Part shown: in pieces, positions 1 through 8,945 of the stretch | How positions within the stretch are numbered: the stretch's first letter is position 1 | Layout of the letters: each line of letters begins with the position of its first letter | Source of the DNA: Jimgerdemannia flammicorona | Taxonomy: Eukaryota; Mucoromycota; Endogonomycetes; Endogonales; Endogonaceae | NCBI GenBank assembly: GCA_003990745.1 | Contig: RBNI01002792.1 | Coordinates: 1-17,489, forward strand | DNA length: 17,489 nt | Direction of reading: 5' to 3' | Made by a program: the position numbers and the translations under genes | The notes under the pieces: model-generated | Told to the model about the DNA's origin: nothing | What the model saw: only the letters and a program-made list of their open reading frames with translations | Databases searched by the model: none

Positions 1-450
1 CGTTTACTCTCCATGCTTCATTCCCTTGCTCTTCATTTCTTATAGATTCATCTTCTATATGCCTTGCCTCACCACTTGAAAAGGCTGTCTATACTCCTTA
101 CTTAAGGTATATTATGTATATTCTTCATATGTTTTTTTTTTAAGTAAGGGGTCTTTACTCTCAATACTTCATTATCTTGCTCTCTATTTCTTATAAATTT
201 GTCTTCTATATACCTTGCCTCACTGCTTGAAAAGGCTGTCAGTACTCCTTACTTAAGGTGTATTACATACATTCTCTATGTTTTTTTTTTGTGAGTAAGG
301 GGCCTTTACTCTCCACACTTCATTCTCTCACTCTCCATTTCTCATAGATTTGTCTTCTATATACCTCACTTTACTACTTGAGAAGACTGTCTGCACTCCT
401 TACTCAAGGTATATTGTAAACATTCTCTGTGCTTTTTTTTGGGGAGTGGG
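1..450. repeat. 151-bp tandem repeat, three copies
   Basis: Three head-to-tail copies begin with 'tttactctc' at positions 3, 154 and 305, a constant 151-bp period. Shared landmarks in each unit are a 'cttctatat' block, a 'cttgaaaaggctgtc'-like block, 'tccttact(t/c)aaggt' and a run of 8-10 T followed by 'agtaagg' or a G-rich stretch. The array is open at the left edge of the window, so its true copy number is unknown. It contains no sustained reading frame. Confidence 0.85.
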
Positions 451-480
451 GGGGGGACTTTTGCTTGTTCTACTTCATTT

Positions 481-955
481 CCTCACTCTCTCTGCTTCAT
501 CCCCTAACTCACTCTACTTTCATTTCCTCACTTGCTTTGCTTTCATTCCATCACTTGCTCTGCTTTCATTCTCTCACTTGCTTCACTTTCATTCTCTCAC
601 TTGCACTGCTTTCATTCTCTCACTTACTCTACTTTTATTCCCTTACTTACTTCACTTTCATTCCCTCACTTGCTCTACTTTCATTCCCCTCACTTGTTCT
701 ACTTTCATTCCCTCACTTACTCAACTTTCATTTCCTCACTCACTCTACTTTCATTCTCTCACTCGCTCCACTTTTATTCCCTCACTCACTCTACTTTCAT
801 TCTCTCACTCACTCTGCTTTCATTCCCTCACTTGCTCCACTTTTATTTCCTCACTCACTTTGCTTCACTTCTCTCACTCACTCTGCTTCACTTCTCTCAC
901 TTGCTCTGCTTCACTTCCATCACTCACTCCACTTCACTTCCCTCTCTCTCTGTTT
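481..955. repeat. 23-bp pyrimidine-rich minisatellite
   Basis: About 20 degenerate copies of a unit close to 'ctttcattctctcacttgctctg' (written here as 'ctttcattctctcac' plus 'ttgctctg'). The strand is almost free of G, so all three plus frames are open and give Leu/Ser/Phe/His-rich translations. These are artefacts of composition: 23 is not a multiple of 3, and the same amino-acid pattern recurs in every frame. The array seems to have grown from the 'cattctctcactctcc' segment of the 151-bp unit beside it. Confidence 0.85.
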
Positions 956-1125
956 CTTGCAGCTCATTTTCCATATACCTCACTACTTAAAAAGGCCATC
1001 TATGCTCTGTTCTGACCACTCTGACACACCTCACTACTAGAAAAGGCCATCCATTCTCTCCACCTAAGGTACTTTATACATATTCTCTAACCCACCTCAC
1101 CTTATCTCACCTCACCTTACTGCTT
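956..1125. repeat. Degenerate partial copies of the 151-bp unit
   Basis: After the 23-bp array the landmarks of the 151-bp unit return: 'atatacctcactactt' followed by an 'aaaaaggccatctatgctc' stretch, then again 'cctcactactagaaaaggcc' and 'cctaaggtactttatacata'. Order and spacing match the second half of the units at 1-450. This suggests the minisatellite expanded inside one copy of the larger repeat. Confidence 0.6.
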
Positions 1126-1246
1126 TTGGTATGTTATATTTATTCCCTATGATGATGTTTACTAAGTTGATGTTTGCTATACCAATGTTTTCCAAGCCAA
1201 TGTTTGCCATGATGATGCACCAGTAACATGAAGACTAGTTGGGGAA
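1126..1246. repeat. Short 'gatgtttgc' imperfect repeats, no gene
   Basis: A spacer holding four to five imperfect 15-18 bp units around 'atgtttgcYatgatg / atgttttccaagcca' (about 1150-1215). I see no coding signal. Confidence 0.5.
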
Positions 1247-1637
1247 GTGTCCTCTGATCTGTGCCAAAAATATACTCTCTTATTTCTGAGGAGAACCTCT
1301 TGTGGCCTATCTTCAATATTTCATCTGGAAGGCTATTTCAGGGGGTATCTCTCAATTTGTACCAATGAAGTGCTCTCTTTCCAGAGAAAGACCTCTCACA
1401 GCCAGTCTTCAGTATTCTGGAGAGGCCAATCAGGGTGGTGTCACCCAATTTGCACTGGCTATATACTCTCACTTTGGCAGAAGACCTCTTCCAGCTGGCC
1501 TCCAGTAGCTGGCCTTGCCTACCTTGCTGTAGCAGGGATATTATGAGGATGACTGAAGGCCAGTTGGGATGGTGACTCCTGATCTATACTAATGATGTCC
1601 TCTCTCTTCAGAGGAGTACCTCTTGTGGCCAGTCTCC
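1247..1637. repeat. About 95-bp tandem repeat, four degenerate copies
   Basis: Copies start near 1247, 1344, 1438 and 1571. Each opens with a 'gtgtc(c/a)cc' or 'ggtatctc'-like box, then 'aatttgYaccaat'/'gatctRtRcYaa', then 'ctctctttcYagagRaagacctct', then 'ggccagtcttcagtat'. The first two periods are 97 and 94 bp; the third interval is longer (133 bp) because of an insertion around 1510-1560. Short open frames across it (about 70-100 codons) do not persist between copies and are not taken as genes. Confidence 0.7.
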
Positions 1638-1677
1638 AGCATCCTCCAGTATCCTCCTGCATCCCTCAGCATCTCTT
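1638..1677. repeat. Four 10-bp units (agcatcctcc)
   Basis: Units at 1638, 1648, 1658 and 1668, each close to 'agcatcctcc'. The motif resembles the 9-bp units at 8694-8945, which flank the same coding relic on its other side. Confidence 0.6.
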
Positions 1678-1683
1678 ATCATT

Positions 1684-1953
1684 ATGTTTTTTTTTTTCCA
1701 TTCTGACAATCCTCCTTGCCAGGTTCTTCCAGTGTATTTTTGTAAAATAGAAGATGATTTTATCCCTACTGATTTCAACCTAAGTAAATTTCTGACTACT
1801 TTGAGATTGGAGTTAGAGACCACTTTGGTGATTCTCTCAACCCTTCTATCTGGTGGAGTTGGTTCTGGGTTAGATTTTGGAAAACTCTTGGAACATGATA
1901 TTTTAGAAATTTTTTTAAGCTTACTAGCTTATGTGATTGATACAGAGTAAGGA
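1684..1953 (+). pseudogene. Unrecognised coding relic, left fragment
   Basis: An open frame runs from 1684 to the TAA at 1948-1950. Its first codons are Phe-rich (from a T run), so a true exon start may lie later, for example after the 'ccag' at 1721-1724; the start is undetermined. The translation is well-mixed globular sequence with a Leu-rich hydrophobic stretch around 'LSTLLSGGVGSGLDFGKLLE'. I do not recognise the family. The frame continues past the LINE on the far side (7732 onwards), showing both pieces once formed one ORF. At the point of continuation every early stop (TAA 1948, TAG 7744, TAG 7789, TAA 7843) can be read as a former Gln codon. Host gene, transposon gene and integrated viral ORF all remain possible. 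Confidence 0.55.
1939..1953. repeat. LINE target-site duplication, left copy
   Basis: 'gatacagagtaagga', identical over all 15 bp to 7717-7731. It lies directly before the 5' end of the LINE. Confidence 0.93.
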
Positions 1954-2046
1954 CGGGTGGTCTTCATCTTTCACCAGTACCATTCGGGTGACACAAGACT
2001 CAGACAATACTTTTCAACAACATCTTCAAGTATTGGTGCTATTAAG

Positions 2047-3933
2047 ATGGCGAGCAACATGTATTTTAGTGAGTGTACTAGGCAGGGGGGCCCCAGTGCC
2101 TTTGACTGGCAACATGTGGGGGGGGGTCATGGTGCTGGTATTGGTATGCCGAGTGCTTCGATGAGGGGACATGGGGCCAGGGGTGGTGGCAGAGGAGGTG
2201 CAAGGCCACATGGGGGAGGGAGGATGACCTTTGCAGATAAAGTCAGGATGGGAAAGCAGGCGACTGGGCTAGATGGCTGGCTGGAACTGGGGAAGGTAAC
2301 TGCTGCCACAAGTAGCAAGGAGGCCTCTCCTCTGGGGGGACAGCATAGTGGGGCTGGAGGTATAGTGGCTGGGGCAGTGACTGCTGATGGCAGTGTGACA
2401 GGCAATCTGGAAAAAAATCCAGATGTGATGGCTGATGGGGGACCTGGACGGGGGAGCAGCGTGAGGCCTGGGGACCTGGCAGATGGTGTAATGGGCCTAG
2501 TGGCAGCCCCATTACTCAAGAAATCAAGATCGGAATTCGCCATCACATTGTGCTTCCATGGCTTGGTGGTGATGGCGAAGATGGTGCTGGGGCTGTTGGC
2601 AAGTAAGGTGAAGGGTGCAGCCTCAGTTAAGTTTTTGAAGAAGCTGGAGGCAGTCGAGGTGGGGTTTGAAGAGGAGGATTTGCTACTGGAGGTGGTGGAG
2701 AAGGGTATGGTGGTTGGAGGGATTTCAGTGCCAATGGCAAGGTGTATGCACTGGGATCCCCAGGTGGTTCATCTGGTGATTGCAGACTTGCCAATGGTGA
2801 AGAAGGAGGAGGCAAGGAGGCTGGTCACGGATGTGGTGAAGGAGTATGGCGAGGTGGTCGACATTGGGTTCAGGGTATGGGAGGGGACTGAGCTCAGGAC
2901 AGGAGATGTGGATGTCCAGCTGAGGCTGTTTGGGATGGAGAATACCGGGAAGGCTAGGGACTGGCCAGTGGCACTGAAGTGGGGCCTGGTGGAGTGCAAG
3001 GTTTCGAGGATAAAGGAGTCAGAGGAAGAAGAGGAGGACCTACTGGAGGCACTTGAGGACCTAGTGGGGGCTGTGGAGAGGAGACAAAGGGCTTGGAGGG
3101 CTTATGAGGCTAGGACGGTAGTGGAGGTGATTGAGGGCAGGAAAGTGCGAATGGACAAGGTGCTCTGGGAGAAGGCAAAGGGGAGACAGCTGCAGAAGGA
3201 CTTGCTGGTCAGTTTGGATGGGGGGAAAATGGTGGGGGCTGTGGAGGAGGGTGCTGGAGCAAGTGCTAGCATCTGGGCAGAGGCTGGGCAGCAAGGGGGG
3301 AAGACGAAGGAGAGTGGGGGACAGGGGCCAAAGGAGGTGGTAGTGGACATGGCGATGGCAGATGATAATCAGATCCAGTATGGTGTTCCTGAGGTAGGAG
3401 AGGGGGAGTTGGAGGATGTGTCAGAGGATGGTTGGGATGAGTCTGTGCGAACTGAGGAGAGGAAGAAGGGAGAGGCAGATTTGGCACCGGCAGCAGAGGT
3501 GGTTGGGGGGGAGAAGTGGCTGTTGAGGGCACTGTAAAATGTGGCAGCCGAGGAACTGGGGGAGATCGACTTCTGGGTGATCAGTGAGGAATTCTGGGGG
3601 TGAGTGCTGAGAGGGGAGGAGGTCATGAGGAAGTTGAGGGATGAGATGATGGCAGCTCTTCTGGAGGCGGAGGAGTATGAGGTCACCGAGACAAGGGAGG
3701 CCACGCTTTTGGGTATTGCTAATGAAAGGGCAGCTTATCTGTGGGGGCCATGAAAGAGACTGGAAAAGTGGCAGGTGGTGTGCGAGGAGCACCGGGCATC
3801 AATAGAGATAGTGGATGGCAAGGACTGTGTAGAATTGTTGGCAGCTCTGGACGAACAGCAAAATGTGGAAGATGAGATTGCGGCAGAATGGAACCTGGAC
3901 CTGGCTGGAGAGGAAGTGAGCATGGAACTGTAG
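2047..3933 (+). pseudogene. LINE ORF1 (gag-like RNA-binding protein), three nonsense codons
   Basis: Start chosen as the first in-frame ATG (2047) after the 93-nt 5' UTR; the same frame runs to TAG at 3931-3933, giving about 628 codons. In-frame stops interrupt it at 3535 (TAA), 3601 (TGA) and 3751 (TGA). The N-terminal 150 residues are Gly/Arg/Ala-rich. Around residues 240-295, 'HLVIADLP', a helical segment and 'GEVVDIGF' ... 'DVQLRL' follow the strand-helix-strand order of an RRM-like fold. Near residue 325 comes an acidic 'ESEEEEEDL' run with heptad-like Leu spacing, then a basic helix. Known LINE ORF1 proteins bind element RNA and form particles with ORF2; that role is inferred here. A divergent copy of the same domains lies in reverse at about 10270-12060. 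Confidence 0.85.
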
Positions 3934-3967
3934 ATGTGGGGATATCAACACTCTCAAATAATTCACT

Positions 3968-6900
3968 ATGAATAGTACAACCAACATTTTTTCTTTGAAC
4001 GTCAATGGGCTTAGAGGGACTGAGAGGCAACATATAATTTTTGGATGGCTGAAGAAACTGGAGGTGGATCTCTTCTTACTTCAAGATGTATGGTGTGAGG
4101 GGGAGGAAGATGGACTAGAATGGACAAGAGAGTGGGGGGGGGAGGCAGTTTGGCAGGGTAAAGTGGGAATTCTGGTTAGGAAGGGGAAAGGAGACATTGC
4201 AGACATTGGACATTGGGGTAGTAGATTAGTGTGGGGGACATGGCAGAGGCCTGGATGGAACTCAATTGTGGTGGGATCTTGTTACTGCCCAGCTGAGAGG
4301 TGGACCCGAGTGGCGTGGATTGGAGATATGCAGGATTCTGGGCTCTTGGTTGAGGCTGGGGTGGATTGTCTGGGGGGTGATTTTAATATGGTACGGGAGA
4401 GTAGACTGGACAGAACTGATGGGGGACAGGGTATGGCAGGAAGGAGTGGGGGATTGGAGGACTGGGAAGAGGTGGAAAGACTCAGCTCACTGGTGGACAC
4501 TATGTGACTTCAGGATAGGGATCGACAGCTATATACTCACTGGGTGGGAGGCCTTGGCACTAGGATTGATTGGGTTCTGACTGCTGAGTGTTGGGGCTAT
4601 ACAGTTTGGGAGATGATGGAGGTCAAGTGGTGCCCTTGGTCAGATCACTGGGGTATTCGGGGAGGTGGGAGGTTTGGAGGGAGCGAAGAGGGGCCAGGAC
4701 ATTGGCAACTGAACTCTTCGCTGCTGGATGAGATGGACCTGTGGAATGCATGGGTGGTGGAGGTTCATTCCAAGGTTAATGATTGGAGGCATGCCGGGAT
4801 GAGGGTTGGAGTTAGGTGGCGAAGACTGAAATCTGAAGCTCAGAGGTACTGGGGGAAGTGGGGAAGGAGTGGGGTGCTCAGTGGAGGAGACAAGTCCGAT
4901 GAGCTTCTAGGAGACTAGAAAGACTACTTCTGAATTGGGCTGGGCTTCTGGAGGAGGAGGAGATATTGGATTGGAAGGCTAAGCAGGCTAAGCTGGAAGT
5001 GGCGGAACTGTAGGATTTGATGAGGAAGGAGGAAGCAGTGCGGGCTCAGGCTATGGTGGCAAGGCTATGGTGGCAGGGATTGGAAGAAGGAGAAATGCTC
5101 ACAAGGTTTTTGTCTTGTCTCCTCCATGCTAGGGGAGCAAGACACCAGTGGGAAGGAGTTCTTAACAATGAGATAGAGATGGTATTAGGTGTGCAGGGGA
5201 TCCTTGGCCAGTTGAGCACTTGCTGGAGTAACCTCTGGAGTGAAGAGGAGGGAGGGGAGGTGGCACAGGACATTGAGAGGCATCTGGAAGAGTGGCACCC
5301 AAATCCTGCAGCAGGGTTGGGGGATCTTGGCCAACCAGTTTTGGGAGAGAAGATCCTTCGAGTTCTGGTATCAATAACCCTGGGAATGGTGCCTGGGGAG
5401 GATGGTTTGCCTTGGGACTTTTGGAAATATATAGCATCCATAGAGAAGGCTCTGGAGGAGATGTCGCTGATGTGTGATGCCATCATCAGTACCAGGGAGT
5501 AGATTGGAGGGCAGCAGTTGGGACTGGTATCTCTGCTGTACAAGGACAAAGGGCGTAAGGAGGACTGGAAGAATTGGAGGCCAATTATGTTACTGGATAT
5601 GGACTGCAAGCTGTTCACCAAAATCCTAGTGGCGAGGCTACAGGGTGTGGCCCAACAGGTGCTGGGGAAGGGGCAGCGAGGCTTTGTTGGAGGCCAACTG
5701 ATCTGAGATAGCATGGCATGGGTTCATGGTATCATTGAAGGCACTAGGGCTGCAGGGGTGGATGGCTGCTTGGTCTTCCTGGACCAGGAGAAGGCCTATG
5801 ATAGGGTTCGGAGAGTGTGGCTGAAGAAAGTACTGGAGCGCATTGGAGTATCGGTGGGTATGTGTCGGTCACTTATTGGATTACTGGAAGGGAGTAGGGC
5901 TGCGATTCTGGCAAATGGACACAGGGGGACTTCTTTCCCCTTGGGGAGGGGAGTGCCACAGGGTGATCCATTGTCACCTATCCTTTACGCCTTCGCTTTG
6001 GAGCCATTGTTGGATCGGATCCAGCGCAGAGTTGGTGGACTAAATATCTTGAGCATCAATTGGAAGGTGGGGGCCTTTGCAGATGATATGGTGGTTGGGT
6101 TGGGTTCGGTTGCTGATGTGGCTATGCTCAAGGAGACAGTTGAGTGATATGAGAGGTGTTCTGGAGTGAAACTCAACTAGCACAAGTGTGAGACAATGGT
6201 TCTTGGGGAAGGAGTCATAGGGAGGGACATCATTGGAACAATTGTCCTGGCTGGAGGAGTGGTACAGTACTTGGGTATCTATTTCTCAGTGTATGGCTCT
6301 TTACTTCCCAAGGAGTGGTGGGAGCACAAGCTGGTAGAATGGGGGAAAGTACTGACGAGTTGGGGTGGTAGAAGGTGTCACTGGCAGGGAGGGTAACTGT
6401 TCTGAATGTGTATTGGATGCCAAAGCTTTGGTATCTGGGCTACCATTTGGACTTCCCTAAGTGGGTGGTTAAAAGACTTCTCAAGATGGCCCACTCTTGG
6501 CTCTGGGCTGGATGCAGGAGTCAGATTGGTTGGGAGGTACTAGCTCTTCCTGTAGATTGCGGAGGACTTGGCCTGGTGGACTTTTCCAAGAGGCTACTCT
6601 GCTTGAGGGCATGGTGGATGAAGAGGGCCAGTGAGTTGAGAGGAGGAGAATGGGTGCTCCTTATGCAGCATTTGTAGGAGGCGAGAGTGTTGCCATGGGG
6701 TGGCTCAGGTGATCTACTGTCCTTGGTGGCCTTAGATGGTAGCCGGAGGATGCGGTACAAAGGATTCTGGTGGGGAGTGGTTGATGGGGCCCATCACATT
6801 GGGATCCATTGGCAAGGTACTGAAGGGGATGAGGACTGGGGTCCAGAGATGTGGAGGTGGAACTGGCTCTTGTTGGGAGGGAATCTGGTCAAGGACTTCC

Positions 6901-7472
6901 ACTTAGAGGATGGTATAGAGTGCCTTAGGGGTCTGGGACAGGACCTTTGGCCGGAGACCTGGCAAGGGACTGGGATCAGGGAGGGATGGGACTGGGCAGG
7001 CATCTGGTCTTGGATCAAGGTTGTGTTGAGGTGGCTCCTGCTAAAACTCTGGGTAGCATGGTGGAGACTGTTGCAGCGAAATGTGATGCTAAACTTTAGG
7101 GCTGGTCATCTGGTGGATGGCGGGGTCTTTGATTGTGAGGAGTGTCATAACGTAGGGCAGGAGGGCAGGGTGGTGCAGACTCCTGAACATTGGCTGGGGG
7201 AGTGTGAGAGTATGGAGAATTTTTGGAAGGTAGTTGGGGAGAGATTGGGAGTGCCAGCACCTGACCCTGAGGTGGGTGGGCAGTGGGCAGCACTGCAGTC
7301 AAGGCTGGTGGGAGGGGTGGGGAATGAGTGGCTGACGGTTGGTTGGGCCATTGCGATATGGGTGGGGCTCACAGAACACTGGCGGAGTGTCTTTGAGGAG
7401 GGCTCTTGGAGGCCTGTGAGACTGAGGGTAGTGAGGTGGGAGGAGCTGATGCTCGAGCTCTTCAAGGCATAG
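3968..7472 (+). pseudogene. LINE ORF2 (endonuclease-reverse transcriptase), eight nonsense codons and two frameshifts
   Basis: Starts at ATG 3968 and ends at TAG 7470-7472; restoring two 1-nt losses would give 1168 codons. Frames switch near 4855-4865 (G run) and near 6370-6378. Stops: TGA 4505, 4900, 5704, 6145; TAG 5011, 5500, 6178, 6675. Endonuclease (3968-4660): 'SLNVNGLRG', 'LLQDVW' (Asp where Glu is usual), 'GGDFNMV', 'SDHW' at 4640-4651. RT (about 5500-6400): 'LLYKDKG', 'NWRPI', 'DQEKAYDRV', 'GVPQGDPLSPIL' and catalytic 'FADD' at 6076-6087. The C-terminus has a CX2C-X14-HX4C knuckle (Cys 7134, Cys 7143, His 7188, Cys 7203), like zinc knuckles of other LINE ORF2 proteins. In working relatives the endonuclease nicks the target and the RT copies element RNA there. 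Confidence 0.92.
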
Positions 7473-7716
7473 TGGATTGGTTGGGGCCCCAAGGGGGGGA
7501 GATGTAAGGGACTAGTAAGGAGGATTGTAGAGAAGAGTGGTGGTAGAGTTATAGTGAGGGTGGACAAGGTGTTATTGGTGGAAACTAGAGAGGGGGGGGG
7601 TCCCTGTGGGATAGGTTGAGGGCATAGGCTGTATCAATATTACTATAGATGTCGGTTGATGGGTAATAAAGGAATGGAGTCCAAGTGACTATAAAAAAAA
7701 AAAAAAAAAAAAAAAA
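7473..7716 (+). other. LINE 3' UTR, poly(A) signal and A-tail
   Basis: A 220-nt G-rich untranslated tail follows ORF2. AATAAA at 7665-7670 lies 22 nt before an uninterrupted run of 24 A (7693-7716). The A run abuts the right target-site duplication directly, which marks the tail as reverse-transcribed from polyadenylated RNA. Confidence 0.88.
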
Positions 7717-7731
7717 GATACAGAGTAAGGA
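7717..7731. repeat. LINE target-site duplication, right copy
   Basis: 'gatacagagtaagga', an exact match to 1939-1953, immediately after the A-tail. Both copies carry the same in-frame TAA of the interrupted ORF. Confidence 0.93.
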
Positions 7732-7872
7732 ATTGATGCTCTTTAGAAGATATTTAGAAGCCCTTACTATAAGAGATTGTCTGAGCTGTAGCATTTTTAT
7801 TTTCCTGAGAGCCCTCCTCTAATGGGTCAGAAAATATATAATTAAATTTTACAATATCTTCCTGCTATTTGA

Positions 7873-7964
7873 GTAAGTTTCTGAGGGATTTTTTTTTTTT
7901 TTTTTAGAGGGAGGAGAGAGGGGGTGTGGGGGTATATCTATCTAAATTATTTATTAATTTTTAG
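7873..7964 (+). other. Possible 92-nt intron (or low-complexity insertion) in the relic
   Basis: A GTAAGT donor-like hexamer at 7873-7878 and an 'atttttag' acceptor-like end at 7964 bracket a stretch with a 17-nt T run (7889-7905) and a G-rich patch that interrupts otherwise coding-like sequence. The size fits fungal introns. Against it: joining 7872 to 7965 leaves the frames one base out of register, so either a 1-nt indel occurred nearby or this is not an intron. Confidence 0.3.
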
Positions 7965-8693
7965 AAAATGAAGAAGAATTGATGTAAAATACTATTGGTA
8001 GATTTTTTGGATCAACAATACCAATATTGGATAGATTAGTAAAATCTCAAGGCCAAATTTATCCAGACTCAGTTCCATATCTCAAGTTTTCAGGATTTCG
8101 AAATACTGAGAATTCTAAGGCTTGATATTCCAGAAGACCAGACAATAACACTTTATATGCAAAATTTGGAAGAAGTAGGATGGTAATATTCTATCAAGTC
8201 TTTAGAAAAAGAGCACCAAAATTTTTTTTGAACTGCAATATTTTTGAAGTCTTCCACTTTACCAGCTGGTATTCTAAATCTACACTACAATTATATTCCC
8301 CCAAATACTGGTATGGAGGAAGTTGTTCTTATTATTTAGAGGAGGATGTTGGGAGATCAAGTAAGTCAAGTTTTGATGGATGTTTTTGAGGAGGCATTCA
8401 AAGTTTGGAAAGCTGGATTGTGTGGCAAAGCTCAAGCTGGAACTGGATCTTATATGTCAGCTGGCTATACTTTGACCTATACTGGAGATATACATTGCAG
8501 TATTATATATCTCAATAATTTTAAACCAAAAATTGGACAAGATAAATAGGATAAATATGAAATAGCTATTATGGAGATGGCTTCACTTCTTTTCAATACT
8601 TCTTGCTGAATATGATGACAAATTCCCCTGCTTTATCCAATTTTTGACCAATTCAATACTCCCTATTATTTATCTCCTGAGAAAATTTTGGTG

Positions 8694-8945
8694 GGTATCC
8701 CAATATCCTCAGCATTCTTAGTATCTTTGGTATCTCTGGTATCCTTAGCATCTTCAGCATCCCCAGTATTCTTGATATTCCTGACATCCTTGGCATCTCC
8801 AGAATTCCCAGAATCCTTGGTATCCCTGGCATCCCTGGTATCCTTAGCATCCTTAGCATCTCTGGCATTCTCAGTATTCTTTGTATCCTCAGTATCTTCA
8901 GCATTTCCAGCATCCTTAGCATCCCCGGCATCTCTGGTATTCCTA
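8694..8945. repeat. 28 head-to-tail 9-bp units, in frame with the relic
   Basis: Twenty-eight consecutive 9-mers close to 'g(t/c)atccttR' run with no indel. The array starts exactly on a codon boundary of the surrounding frame and encodes a hydrophobic triplet repeat of the type VSL/ASL/VFL on the plus strand. Units differ by point substitutions, so the array is not recent. It could be a true repeat domain of the lost protein or a minisatellite that grew inside the ORF. Confidence 0.85.

Larger units (their letters stand above)
1954..7716 (+). mobile_element. Full-length non-LTR retrotransposon (LINE, Tad1-like), inactivated
   Basis: A 5763-bp element bounded by a perfect 15-bp target-site duplication and ending in 24 A residues. 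Order: 93-nt 5' UTR, ORF1 (2047-3933), 34-nt spacer, ORF2 (3968-7472), 220-nt 3' UTR with AATAAA, A-tail. ORF2 carries an apurinic-type endonuclease, a reverse transcriptase with FADD box and a C-terminal CCHC knuckle; I see no RNase H. This order is typical of fungal Tad1-like LINEs, but clade placement needs an RT phylogeny. Retained 5' end and target duplication point to one complete target-primed insertion. Both ORFs are now broken, so the copy is non-autonomous. The plus strand is strongly G-rich and C-poor. Confidence 0.93.

Noticed and set aside
481..955. CRISPR-like repeated array
   Set aside because: Units are contiguous with no unique spacers, and the context is eukaryotic retroelements.
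350..1040. Three overlapping plus-strand open frames of 152-221 codons rich in Leu, Ser, Phe and His
   Set aside because: They arise from the stop-free 23-bp pyrimidine repeat and give the same pattern in all three frames.
2026..3792. Many minus-strand open frames opposite LINE ORF1 (Pro/Ser/Leu-rich)
   Set aside because: Shadows of the G-rich sense strand; no domain, and ORF1 is the supported reading.
7870..7967. Firm intron call joining the relic's exons
   Set aside because: GT and AG sites are present, but the junction leaves the frames one base out of register, so it is listed only as a weak possibility.
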